Below, piece after piece: positions 50,741-58,004 of a stretch of DNA of 64,000 bases (positions are counted from its first letter, which is position 1; each line of letters starts with the position of its first letter). The notes under the pieces were generated by a model. It had not been told where the DNA came from, searched no databases, and worked only from the letters and a program-made list of their open reading frames with translations. The stretch is from contig NZ_JADG01000003.1 of the NCBI RefSeq assembly GCF_000518265.1, positions 806,001 to 870,000 of the forward strand, written 5' to 3'. Origin of the DNA: Actinomadura oligospora ATCC 43269 (lineage in GTDB: Bacteria > Actinomycetota > Actinomycetes > Streptosporangiales > Streptosporangiaceae). A program made the position numbers and the translations under genes.

Positions 50741-51766
50741 GTGACGATCCCGTACGCCATCCGCGGCACCGGCGCCTACCTGCCCGAGCAGCGGATCACC
50801 AGCACCGAGCTGTCGGCCGGACTCGGCCTCGACCCGCACTGGATCGAGAGCCGCACCGGCATCCGCGCCCGGCACCGCGCCGCCCCCGGCCAGGCCGCCT
50901 CCGACCTGGCCGCCCACGCCGCCCGCAACGCCCTCGACGCGGCCGGAATCGACGCGGGGGACCTCACCCTCATCGTGCTCGGCACCTCCACCCCCGACGA
51001 GCTCGGCCCCGCCACCGCCTGCCGCCTCCAGGCCCTCCTCGGCGCCGGCCAGGCCGCCGCCTTCGACGTCGCCGCCGCCTGCACCGGATTCCTGCACGCC
51101 CTGCAGACCGCCGCCGCCCTCCTCACCGCGACTCCCACCGCGCCCGACCGCCCGCCCACCGGCCCCGGCCCCTACGCCCTGGTCGTCGGCGTCGAGGTCT
51201 ACTCGCGCTTCCTCGACCCCGCCGACCGCGGCACCAGCGCCCTGTTCGGTGACGGCGCCGCCGCGGCCGTCCTCGGCCCCGTCCCCGCCCCCCACGGCAT
51301 CACCGCCATGGGCATGGGCTCCGACGGCACCCGCGCGGACGACGTCCTCATCCCCGCCGGAGGCAGCCGCCGCCCCGCCACCGGCGACACCCTCGCCGCC
51401 CTCGACCACACCATCCACATGGACGGCTCGGCCGTCCGGCGCTTCATCACCGACATCTTCCCCCGGCTGGTCGAGGACGCCACCGACCAGGCCGGAGTGA
51501 AGCCCGCCGACCTCGCCCTGGTCGTCCCGCACCAGCCCAACCCCAAACTCGTCGCCTCCCTCGCCCCCACCGCCGGACTCGACCCCTCCCAGCTCGCCAT
51601 CGCCGGACAGGACGTCGGCAACATCGGCGCCGCGAGCCTCCCCTACGCCCTGCACCGCGCCGTCGCCGACGGCCGCCTCCACGCCGGGGACCAGGTCCTG
51701 CTCGCCGGATTCGGCGCCGGACTCACCTGGGCTCACGCCCTCATCACCTGGCCGTCCCTCGACTGA
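50741..51766 (+). CDS. 3-oxoacyl-ACP synthase III (FabH/KAS III-like)
   Basis: 341 residues: AIRGTGAYLPEQRITSTELS, WIESRTGIRARHRA, Cys in FDVAAACTGFLHALQTAAAL, SALFGDGAAAAVLGPVP, His in LVVPHQPNPKLVASLAPTAG and Asn in QDVGNIGAASLPYALHRAV, so the Cys-His-Asn triad is complete. It would start chains by condensing an acyl-CoA with malonyl-ACP or catalyse an ester/amide transfer, as some KAS III homologues do. GTG 50741 has GGGGAG upstream. It is paired with an AT and an acyl-CoA oxidase on the opposite strand. Confidence 0.92.
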   Translation: MTIPYAIRGTGAYLPEQRITSTELSAGLGLDPHWIESRTGIRARHRAAPGQAASDLAAHAARNALDAAGIDAGDLTLIVLGTSTPDELGPATACRLQALLGAGQAAAFDVAAACTGFLHALQTAAALLTATPTAPDRPPTGPGPYALVVGVEVYSRFLDPADRGTSALFGDGAAAAVLGPVPAPHGITAMGMGSDGTRADDVLIPAGGSRRPATGDTLAALDHTIHMDGSAVRRFITDIFPRLVEDATDQAGVKPADLALVVPHQPNPKLVASLAPTAGLDPSQLAIAGQDVGNIGAASLPYALHRAVADGRLHAGDQVLLAGFGAGLTWAHALITWPSLD

Positions 51767-52022
51767 CCCGTCCCCCGGTATGGCCGCGGCAGGCGATCGC
51801 CGCGGCCATACCGGGGCGCTCCCGCTCAGCGATCCGCTGAACGCGCACAAAGGGGGGTGCCGCCCACGTCAACCACGACGCGTCCAGCAACCGCGCCACC
51901 TGGACGGGCAGCGGACGGCCCGCGTCCGGACGCAGCCTCGGACGCGTCCACGCCACCGTGAGCGCCAGGAACGACGCCGCGACCGCCGCGCCCCCGCCCA
52001 CGATCGCCGTCACCCCGTCCAT
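51744..52022 (-). pseudogene. 5' fragment of a membrane protein gene, truncated at the KAS III terminator
   Basis: The frame from ATG 52022 encodes VTAIVGGGAAVAASFLALTV (one membrane helix) and AWTRPRLRPDAGRPLPVQVA, LLDASWLTWAAPPFVRVQRI, then runs through the KAS III terminator and stops inside the KAS III gene. From memory, proteins with this beginning (helix, then W-x-x-P-R...GRPLP) in actinomycetes are much longer multi-pass membrane proteins encoded beside a cupredoxin lipoprotein. Only the first helix remains, so the rest was probably deleted. Confidence 0.55.
51773..51816. terminator. 18-bp perfect stem-loop after KAS III
   Basis: CCCCGGTATGGCCGCGGC (51773-51790) pairs at all 18 positions with GCCGCGGCCATACCGGGG (51799-51816) around AGGCGATC. 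It starts 6 bp after the KAS III stop. It is a very stable terminator working in both directions, although no T-tract follows. Confidence 0.8.
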
Positions 52023-52159
52023 CGGCAGGTCCGTCCGCCCACCAGCCCGTGCGCCAGCACGCCACCGCCCGGCGCCGGCCCACCCCACGCGGAGCCGCTC
52101 CAGCCCGCGCCGCTCCACGCCGCGCCGCTCGACGCGGCCACGGCCATGACCCCCACCGC

Positions 52160-52597
52160 TCAGCCGACCTGCAGCTCGAACAGGCGCGCACCCGAGTGGT
52201 GCAGTTCCGCCTCGAACACCCCCGGCACGGACGCGACCAGCCGCAACGTCCCCGGACGCCCTGCGGCCAGCTCCAACTCCCGGTCGTAACCGTGCAGGTG
52301 GAATTCGTCGGCGATGTCACTGGTCACCGTGACCACCACCGTCGCGCCACGGCGCACCTTCACCGTCCGGGACGCCGTCACGACCCGTCCCCTCACCACC
52401 GAAACCCGCACCTCGGTCACCCCCGCCGACGCCGTCCCCGAAGCCGTCCCGGACGGTGCGCCGGACGCGCCACCCGACGCGCCGCCGGTCTCCGAGCGCG
52501 CCTGCGAAGCGGGCTTCCCGCACCCCGCGCAGGCCAGCGGCGCCACCGCCACCACCCACATCACGACCACCACCGGCCACCTCGACGCGCGCACCAT
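52160..52597 (-). CDS. Exported cupredoxin-like protein, possible lipoprotein
   Basis: 145 residues. The N-terminal signal is RWPVVVVMWVVAVAPLACAG followed by Cys, an imperfect lipobox, and a Gly/Ser/Thr linker. The C-terminal 90 residues form a cupredoxin-like beta sandwich (VTEVRVSVVRGRVVTASRTV, GATVVVTVTSDIADEFHLHG, FEAELHHSGARLFELQVG) with His in EFHLHGYD and ELHHSG as possible copper ligands. GGAGGAGG precedes ATG 52597. It is divergent from a large membrane protein; copper handling is a reasonable guess. Confidence 0.82.
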   Translation of the reverse strand: MVRASRWPVVVVMWVVAVAPLACAGCGKPASQARSETGGASGGASGAPSGTASGTASAGVTEVRVSVVRGRVVTASRTVKVRRGATVVVTVTSDIADEFHLHGYDRELELAAGRPGTLRLVASVPGVFEAELHHSGARLFELQVG

Positions 52598-52766
52598 GCC
52601 TCCTCCAGGTCCCGCCCGGCCGCGACCGCCGGGTGCCGTACACCACACGATGTGACACTAGGCAATGACACATTCGAGGCTGGCATACTCCGGGCCGTGG
52701 GTGGAATCACACCCCGGACCCACCAAGCACCAGAAACCCCCCAAAGGACCAGGCAAGGGAGCGACC

Positions 52767-54689
52767 GTGCCGCAACCCCCCACCGACAGCGCCGCACGCA
52801 CCGCCGCGCGCGTCCTCGGCCACCCCGCCGTCACGCACCTCGCGCAACAGGACAGGCCCGCCGGAGGGGCCGCGATCGACCAGGTCGTGATCGCCTCGGG
52901 CGCCGGCGCGGTCCTCGCCGCCGTGCTGCTCCTGCTCGGCTGGGGCCACCGCAGCGGACGCCTCACCTGGCTCACCCGCGCCGCCGCGCTCGCCGAGCGC
53001 GGAGCCGGACGCGGCCTGCCCGGCTGGGCCGCCCTCCCCTCCAGCGTCGCCCTGGTGTCCCTGCTGACCGCGCTGCTCGGCATGTACTGGGACATCTCCC
53101 TGCACATCTCGCACGGACGCGACGTCGGCCCCCTCGCCAACATCGCCCACTACCCGATCCTGTTCGGCCTGTTCGGGATCTTCACCGCGGGCGTCATCGC
53201 CGTCGTCCTGCCGCTGCCCGGCGAGCGGCCCGGCGCCGCCGCCGTCCGGATCACCCGCACCTGGTACGCGCCCACCGGCGGCGTCCTGCTCGCCGGAGCG
53301 GGCTTCTACGCCCTGCTCGGCTTCCCCCTCGACGACGTCTGGCACCGCGTCTTCGGCCAGGACGTCACCCTCTGGGGCCCCACCCACCTCATGCTCATCG
53401 GCGGCGCCGGGCTGTCACTGGTCGCCATGATGATCCTCGAACGCGAAGGCCGCCGCGCCCACGCCGCTTCCGGCGGCGGGAGCGGATCCCGGCCGCCCGG
53501 CTGGGCGCAGTGGATCCGCCGTGGCATGACCGCGGGCGGCCTGCTCGTCGGCCTGTCGGTGTTCCAGGCCGAGTACGACTTCGGCGTCCCGCAGTTCCGG
53601 CTCGTCCACCAGCCGCTGCTCATCGCCGTCGCCGCCGGATGCGCCCTGGTCAGCGCCCGCCTGTGGGTCGGACGCGGCGGAGCGCTGTTCGCCGTCGCGT
53701 TCTACATGCTGGTGCGCGGCGGCGTGTCACTGGCCGTCGCCGGGATCATCGGCGAACTGTGGGCGGCCGTCCCGCTGTACTTCGCCGAGGCGCTCTGCGT
53801 CGAGGTCGCCGCGCTCGTCCTGGCCCGACGTCCGCTCGCCCTCGGCGTCGTGTCCGGGCTGCTCATCGGCACCGCCGGGTTCGCCGCCGAGTTCGCCTGG
53901 ACGCACCTCGCCTACCGGCTGCCCTGGACCGGCGACATCGTCGTCGAGGGCATGGCCATGGCCGTCGTCGGCGGCGTCGCCGGAGGCGTCTGCGGCGCCA
54001 TGCTCGCCGAAGGACTCGAAGGCCGCCTCCCCGGACGCGGCCACGGCGTCGTCTCGAACCGTGGGAGCCGGAACGTGGCCCGCGCGCTGTTCGCCGCCAG
54101 CCTCGCCGCGTTCGCCGCCGCCCTGGTCAACTGCCAGATCTTCACCGTTCCGCGCGGCGAGACCGCCACCCTCATCCTCACCGCCGTGCACGGCGCCGGA
54201 GAGGACCGCACCGCCGACGTGCGCGTCGAACTCAGCCCCCGCGGCGGTCTCGACGGCCCGTCCTGGGTCGACATCACCGCCTGGCAGGGCGAGGGCCTGC
54301 ACGTCGACCGGCTCGTCCGGGAAGCGCCCGGCGTCTACCGCACCAGCGTCCCCGCTCCCATCGGGGGACAGTGGAAGACCCTCGTCCGCGTCCACGACGG
54401 GCGGGAACTGGCCGGAGTCCCCGTCTACCTCCCGCGCGACAAGGCCATCAACGCGCCCGAGATGCCCGCCCAGCCCCACGTCACCCGCGCCGTCACCGGC
54501 GAACGCCACATCCTGCAACGCGAACTGAAGACCGGCCTGCCGCCCTGGCTGTGGGCCGCGTGCTCGGCCGTCGTCCTCGCCTGCACCCTCACCCTGCTCA
54601 TCGCCCTCGGCTGGGGCGTCGCCCGCATCGCCCGCGTCCTGCCCGAACCCGCCCGTCCCGCCTCCACCCCCGAGAAGGTCGGCACGTGA
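52767..54689 (+). CDS. Large multi-pass membrane protein, cupredoxin-linked
   Basis: 640 residues with roughly eleven hydrophobic helices, for example AGAVLAAVLLLLGWG, VALVSLLTALLGMYWDISLH, NIAHYPILFGLFGIFTAGVI, VLLAGAGFYALLGFPLDDVW, HLMLIGGAGLSLVAMMI and FAASLAAFAAALVNCQIFTV. His residues cluster in ISLHISHGRD and WGPTHLMLIGG. An extracytoplasmic beta-rich domain (DRTADVRVELSPRGGLDGPS, GVYRTSVPAPIGGQWKTLVR) precedes the last helix. AAGGGAG precedes GTG 52767. I do not recognise a named family. The neighbour is a cupredoxin-like protein, so metal or redox transport at the membrane is possible. Confidence 0.8.
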   Translation: MPQPPTDSAARTAARVLGHPAVTHLAQQDRPAGGAAIDQVVIASGAGAVLAAVLLLLGWGHRSGRLTWLTRAAALAERGAGRGLPGWAALPSSVALVSLLTALLGMYWDISLHISHGRDVGPLANIAHYPILFGLFGIFTAGVIAVVLPLPGERPGAAAVRITRTWYAPTGGVLLAGAGFYALLGFPLDDVWHRVFGQDVTLWGPTHLMLIGGAGLSLVAMMILEREGRRAHAASGGGSGSRPPGWAQWIRRGMTAGGLLVGLSVFQAEYDFGVPQFRLVHQPLLIAVAAGCALVSARLWVGRGGALFAVAFYMLVRGGVSLAVAGIIGELWAAVPLYFAEALCVEVAALVLARRPLALGVVSGLLIGTAGFAAEFAWTHLAYRLPWTGDIVVEGMAMAVVGGVAGGVCGAMLAEGLEGRLPGRGHGVVSNRGSRNVARALFAASLAAFAAALVNCQIFTVPRGETATLILTAVHGAGEDRTADVRVELSPRGGLDGPSWVDITAWQGEGLHVDRLVREAPGVYRTSVPAPIGGQWKTLVRVHDGRELAGVPVYLPRDKAINAPEMPAQPHVTRAVTGERHILQRELKTGLPPWLWAACSAVVLACTLTLLIALGWGVARIARVLPEPARPASTPEKVGT

Positions 54690-54901
54690 CCACCCTGCCC
54701 TCGGCGGCGGCCGAACCGCTCGCGGCGCACTCGGCCGTCACCGCCATCCCGTTCTTCATCCCGACGTTCGTCGTCGTCTCGGTCATCGCCGTCATCATCT
54801 GGCGCGACCGCCGCACCCTCGACGACGCGCCCGCGACCCCCGACGAAGATCATTCCGGGGAGGGCGGCGACCGGGGCCCGCACACCCCTTCCGTAGGGTG
54901 A
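54686..54901 (+). CDS. Small single-pass membrane protein
   Basis: 71 residues starting at GTG 54686, which overlaps the preceding stop (GTGA). One helix, IPFFIPTFVVVSVIAVIIWR, is followed by an acidic Pro-rich tail. Translational coupling to the 640-residue membrane protein suggests they form a complex. Function unknown. Confidence 0.75.
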   Translation: MTTLPSAAAEPLAAHSAVTAIPFFIPTFVVVSVIAVIIWRDRRTLDDAPATPDEDHSGEGGDRGPHTPSVG

Positions 54902-54908
54902 CGGTCTT

Positions 54909-55706
54909 ATGGACCACTCCGCACCCCACACGCCCCCGGCGTACCTGACCGGCCTGTTCTCCCTGGACGGACGCGTCGCCGTCGTCACCGGCGGCAGCTC
55001 CGGCATCGGACGCGCCATCGCCGAGGCCCTCGCCCGCGCCGGCGCGTCCGTCGTCGTCGTCGCCCGCCGCGAGAGCGAACTCGACGCCACCGTCACCGAA
55101 CTCACCGCCCTCGGCTGCCGTGCCGCCCGCGTCAGCGCCGACCTCAGCGACCGGGACGCCGTGCGCGCCGCCGCCGACGAGGCCGTCCGCCCGTTCGGCG
55201 AACCCGACATCCTCGTCAACGCCGCCGGGATCAACCTGCGACCGCCCCTCGGCGACCTCACCCCGGACGTGTGGGACACCACCATGGCCGTCAACCTCGA
55301 CGCGCCCTTCCTGCTCGGCCAGCGTTTCGGTCCCGGCATGGCCGAACGCGGCTACGGACGCCTCATCCACATCACCTCGCAGCAGGCCTACCGCGCGTTC
55401 GTGTCCAGCGGCGCCTACGGCGTGTCCAAGGCCGGGCTCGCCGCCCTCGCCCGCTCCCAGGCCGAGGCGTGGTCCCCGCACGGCGTCACCGCCAACACCC
55501 TGGTGCCCGGCTTCGTCATGACCCCCCTCAACCAGCGCCTCCAGTCCGACCCCGAACTGGTCGCCTCGCTCGCCGCCCGCACCCTCACCGGACGCAACGG
55601 CGTCGCCGACGACTTCGCCGGAGCCGCCGTGTTCCTGGCCTCCGCCGCGTCCGCCTACGTCACCGGCCAGGCCCTGTTCATCGACGGCGGCCTCTCCAGC
55701 CACTGA
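54909..55706 (+). CDS. Short-chain dehydrogenase/reductase
   Basis: 265 residues of the classical SDR type: GRVAVVTGGSSGIGRAIAEA (cofactor loop), VVVVARRESELDATV with Arg at the NADP-selecting position, DILVNAAGINLRPP, HITSQQAYRAFVSSGAYGVS with the Ser and YxxxK catalytic residues, and VTGQALFIDGGL. The best family-level guess is a gluconate 5-dehydrogenase-like or 3-oxoacyl reductase-like enzyme. It begins 7 bp after the small membrane protein. Confidence 0.92.
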   Translation: MDHSAPHTPPAYLTGLFSLDGRVAVVTGGSSGIGRAIAEALARAGASVVVVARRESELDATVTELTALGCRAARVSADLSDRDAVRAAADEAVRPFGEPDILVNAAGINLRPPLGDLTPDVWDTTMAVNLDAPFLLGQRFGPGMAERGYGRLIHITSQQAYRAFVSSGAYGVSKAGLAALARSQAEAWSPHGVTANTLVPGFVMTPLNQRLQSDPELVASLAARTLTGRNGVADDFAGAAVFLASAASAYVTGQALFIDGGLSSH

Positions 55707-55797
55707 CCCGAGCCACGCACCGGGCACCCTCCCTGGCGGCCCGGTGACGGCGCGGGCGGCGGACCGCGACAGACCGTCCGGCCCCGCCCGACCCTTC

Positions 55798-56103
55798 TCA
55801 GCGCGCGCCGTGCTCGGCGGCCAACCCGTCGATCCGGCGCGCCATCGCGAAGTCCAGCCGCGTCAGGCCGCCCTCGCTGTGCGTGCTGAGCGCGAACCGG
55901 ACCGTCGTCCACCGCACGTCGATGTCGGGATGGTGGTCGGCCTCCTCGGCGGCCGCCGCCACCGCCACCACCAGCTCGATCCCCGCCGCGAACGACGGCG
56001 CCTCGAACGCGCGCCGGATCTCCTCACCCTCCCGGGACCACTCCGGCACCTCCGCCATCCGCTCGACGATCCCCGCCTCGTCCAACCTGCTCCGGTCGAC
56101 CAT
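55798..56103 (-). CDS. Pterin-4a-carbinolamine dehydratase
   Basis: 101 residues: MAEVPEWSREGEEIRRAFEA, FAAGIELVVAVAAAAEEADH, then the signature HHPDIDVRWTTVRFALSTHS and GGLTRLDFAMARRIDGL. The two adjacent His and the later His and Asp match the PCD active site that dehydrates 4a-hydroxytetrahydropterin. ATG 56103 has GGAGGGGG upstream; a GTG immediately before it is in frame. Confidence 0.92.
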   Translation of the reverse strand: MVDRSRLDEAGIVERMAEVPEWSREGEEIRRAFEAPSFAAGIELVVAVAAAAEEADHHPDIDVRWTTVRFALSTHSEGGLTRLDFAMARRIDGLAAEHGAR

Positions 56104-56152
56104 CACTCCCCCTCCGGACCCGCCACCGCCCCGACGCGGTGACCCACCCAGT

Positions 56153-56191
56153 ACTTGACCTCCTCCCCAAGGCTAAAGCTTGCTATTCCAC
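56153..56191. mobile_element. IS200/IS605-like element end remnant
   Basis: The stretch starts ACTTGACCTCCTCCCC, then AAGGCTAAAGCTTG, then CTATTCCAC. This matches the layout of the hairpin-bearing ends of IS200/IS605/IS1341 elements (TTGACxTCCTCCCC, stem around CTAAAG, then GATTCC), with decay of the stem's right arm. No TnpA or TnpB frame is present in the following 300 bp. It is a solo end or fossil. The sequence up to 56482 holds no credible gene and could include further element-derived sequence. Confidence 0.5.
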
Positions 56192-56482
56192 CGGGCCCGA
56201 AGGGCAGTTGGTGCACCCTTTTGCGGGGCCGCTGATTCCTCCTTCGCAGACCGCTTGGCGGCGAAGCCTCACAGGCGGAACCGCATGCCCACGACGCAGA
56301 GCGCGAGCTGACGCGGACTCCCGGCGTCGAGGAGTTTCATACAGAGCCAAGGGCGGACCGCGTGAGCGGCCCGCTCTACGGGCTCTGGTGCGTCGGGCGC
56401 GGTCCTTGCCGGGCGCGACATGCGAACGTGCTTGTTCTCAGGCCACGTGTACCCAGACCCTCGCCACCGGATCGGCCAGTGG

Positions 56483-56896
56483 TCAACAGGGGAGCGTCAA
56501 CTCCGGGCTGTGAGCGTGGTACTGGATGAGGTCGCTGTCAAAGCCCCAGGCATGAGCCATGTAGGTGTGGCTGCCGCCAACGCAGGCAACGCCGGTCCCG
56601 TAGGTCTGGTCGAAGGGGCCCTTCCGCCAGAACTCCGAGGTCTTCACCACAGAACCGTCTCGGATGATTCTCAAATGAATCTTCGTGCCACCATCCGCAG
56701 GCTGCGTGGAACAGTTCCAATGCGACTCGATCCACACATGGTTGCCGGCATGGTTGGGATTTCCGACGCTCACCGCACACGGTCCCAGGATTCTGGCACT
56801 GCTCGCGTACGCTGCTGCCGCGGTCGCGCCCGGCACCACCGCGGCGGACAGGACGATGCTGGCGGCAAGATGCTTGGCGGCGGGAATGAAGGACAT
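56483..56896 (-). CDS. Small secreted protein of unknown function
   Basis: 137 residues with a signal peptide (LAASIVLSAAVVPGATAAAA, cut near AYASS). The mature part of about 105 residues has Cys in GPCAVSVGN, WNCSTQP, GVACVGG and the C-terminal LPC, suited to two disulfides, and a beta-rich pattern (HVWIESHWNCSTQPADGGTK, IHLRIIRDGSVVKTSEFWRK). CGGAGG precedes the ATG. Its GC content and codon bias are lower than its neighbours, suggesting acquisition, and it lies next to the IS-like remnant. I know of no named family. Confidence 0.75.
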   Translation of the reverse strand: MSFIPAAKHLAASIVLSAAVVPGATAAAAYASSARILGPCAVSVGNPNHAGNHVWIESHWNCSTQPADGGTKIHLRIIRDGSVVKTSEFWRKGPFDQTYGTGVACVGGSHTYMAHAWGFDSDLIQYHAHSPELTLPC

Positions 56897-57062
56897 CGGA
56901 ACCTCCGAGTCTCGGCTGGGCCGCCGGGCGAGCCCGGTGCGGCAACCTCACACTTGACACAGAGTGTAGTGACACCAATTCGATAAGTCACCGCGTTATT
57001 GGCGTCAGGCCGTGCCCTGTGGATCAGGTATTGATCCAGCGGTCCCCACTACCGAGAACGGA

Positions 57063-57190
57063 TCACCGTCCCGTTGTCAGGTCGTAGACCGTCACGCCGC
57101 CGATCGTGCGCGGCGTGAAGTTCTCCTGGACCCACGCCGCGATCCGCTGCGCGTCGTCGCTCCCGCCGGACGAATCGCGGGGTACCGGAG
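57063..57190 (-). pseudogene. 3' fragment of a GT39-type glycosyltransferase
   Basis: The last 40 codons before a TGA at 57063-57065 read DSSGGSDDAQRIAAWVQENF and TPRTIGGVTVYDLTTGR, the typical C-terminal end of actinobacterial GT39/ArnT-like mannosyltransferases. It parallels EVAAWVKQHGTLV near the end of the intact gene at 58.0-60.1 kb. The remainder of this second gene is gone and solute-binding-protein sequence stands where it should continue. Confidence 0.6.
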
Positions 57191-57194
57191 TCGT

Positions 57195-57860
57195 TCAGGC
57201 GTGGCGGGTGGGCGACAGTCCGAGCCAGCCGGGGGTGGGCGGCCCGGAGACCTCGCCGAAGTACAGGATCATGGTCTGGCGCCAGCGTTCGACGGCGGCG
57301 CGGTCGGCCATGAAGTCGACGAACCCGCGGGTGTGGGCGTTGGGGACGTCCCAGATTCCCTGCCCCACGGGGGTGACGTCGGTGCGTACGCCCCAGCCGT
57401 GCTGACCGGCGGCCTGCCATTCGGGAGTGAGCAGCCAGTTGAGGTAGAGCCTCGCGGCCGCAGGGTGGCGGGCGTTCCTGAACATGGCCGCGCGCTGGCC
57501 CCAGGCCAGGAAGGGGTGGTCGCCTTGCGGGGTGACCCAGGTGGTGGTGTCCGCGCCACCCGTCTCGGCGCCGGCCAGGCCGACCTGCTTGGCGCCGCTG
57601 TCGACCGCCTCTCCGGGGCTGTTGGTCCCGCGGTGGAAGACGATGTCCTGATCGGCCAGGCGCTCGATCCAGTCCCACCCGTACCGGTCGGCGTACGCCT
57701 TGTAGAGGAACAGCGTGGCGTCGTCGCCCCGGGGTGGGAGGACAGGATCTGTCCCTTCCACTCGGAGTCCACTCGGACAGGGACTTCTCCAGCTTGTCGC
57801 ACGGGACCGTGCCTGTCCCGTCCCAGAGGTCCGCCCTGGTCAAGAGCGGCCTATATCTTG
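57195..57860 (-). pseudogene. Fragment of an ABC-transporter solute-binding protein
   Basis: The longest frame (57195-57761) reads DDATLFLYKAYADRYGWDWI, ADQDIVFHRGTNSPGEAVDS, DTTTWVTPQGDHPFLAWGQR, ARLYLNWLLTPEWQAAGQHG and ends SGPPTPGWLGLSPTRHA. This is the C-terminal lobe of an iron/organic-type periplasmic-binding protein. Upstream, the continuation is in other frames (DSEWKGQILSSHP in one, DKLEKSLSEW in another), which means at least two frameshifts, and the signal peptide and first lobe are missing. Confidence 0.7.
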
Positions 57861-57935
57861 GTTTCGCGGGCTGGATCTCGAAGGCGCACAGGGCATCGGC
57901 AAGCTGCCACTTCGCCCCCGCGAAACTGATCCGGA

Positions 57936-57970
57936 CCCGCCGCGACGCCTGCCGCAGGCGTCGCGGCGGG
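57936..57970. terminator. 16-bp perfect stem-loop after the GT operon
   Basis: CCCGCCGCGACGCCTG (57936-57951) pairs perfectly with CAGGCGTCGCGGCGGG (57955-57970) around CCG. It lies 34 bp downstream (minus-strand sense) of the GT39 stop codon and probably ends the GT2-GT39 transcript. Confidence 0.8.
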
Positions 57971-58004
57971 ACCGATCCCACGCGCGAACCCACCAAGAGG
58001 CCCG

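Noticed and set aside
46925..51766. A complete polyketide or fatty-acid biosynthetic cluster
   Set aside because: No acyl carrier protein, elongating ketosynthase or modular synthase occurs in the window; the trio is reported only as a partial cassette.
52049..54901. 950-codon plus-strand frame over the membrane protein
   Set aside because: Arg/His/Pro-rich shadow; the competing frame encodes clean membrane helices with a good ribosome site.
57936..57970. Large palindrome as a recombination or origin site
   Set aside because: Its position 34 bp past the GT39 stop and its short loop are those of a terminator stem.
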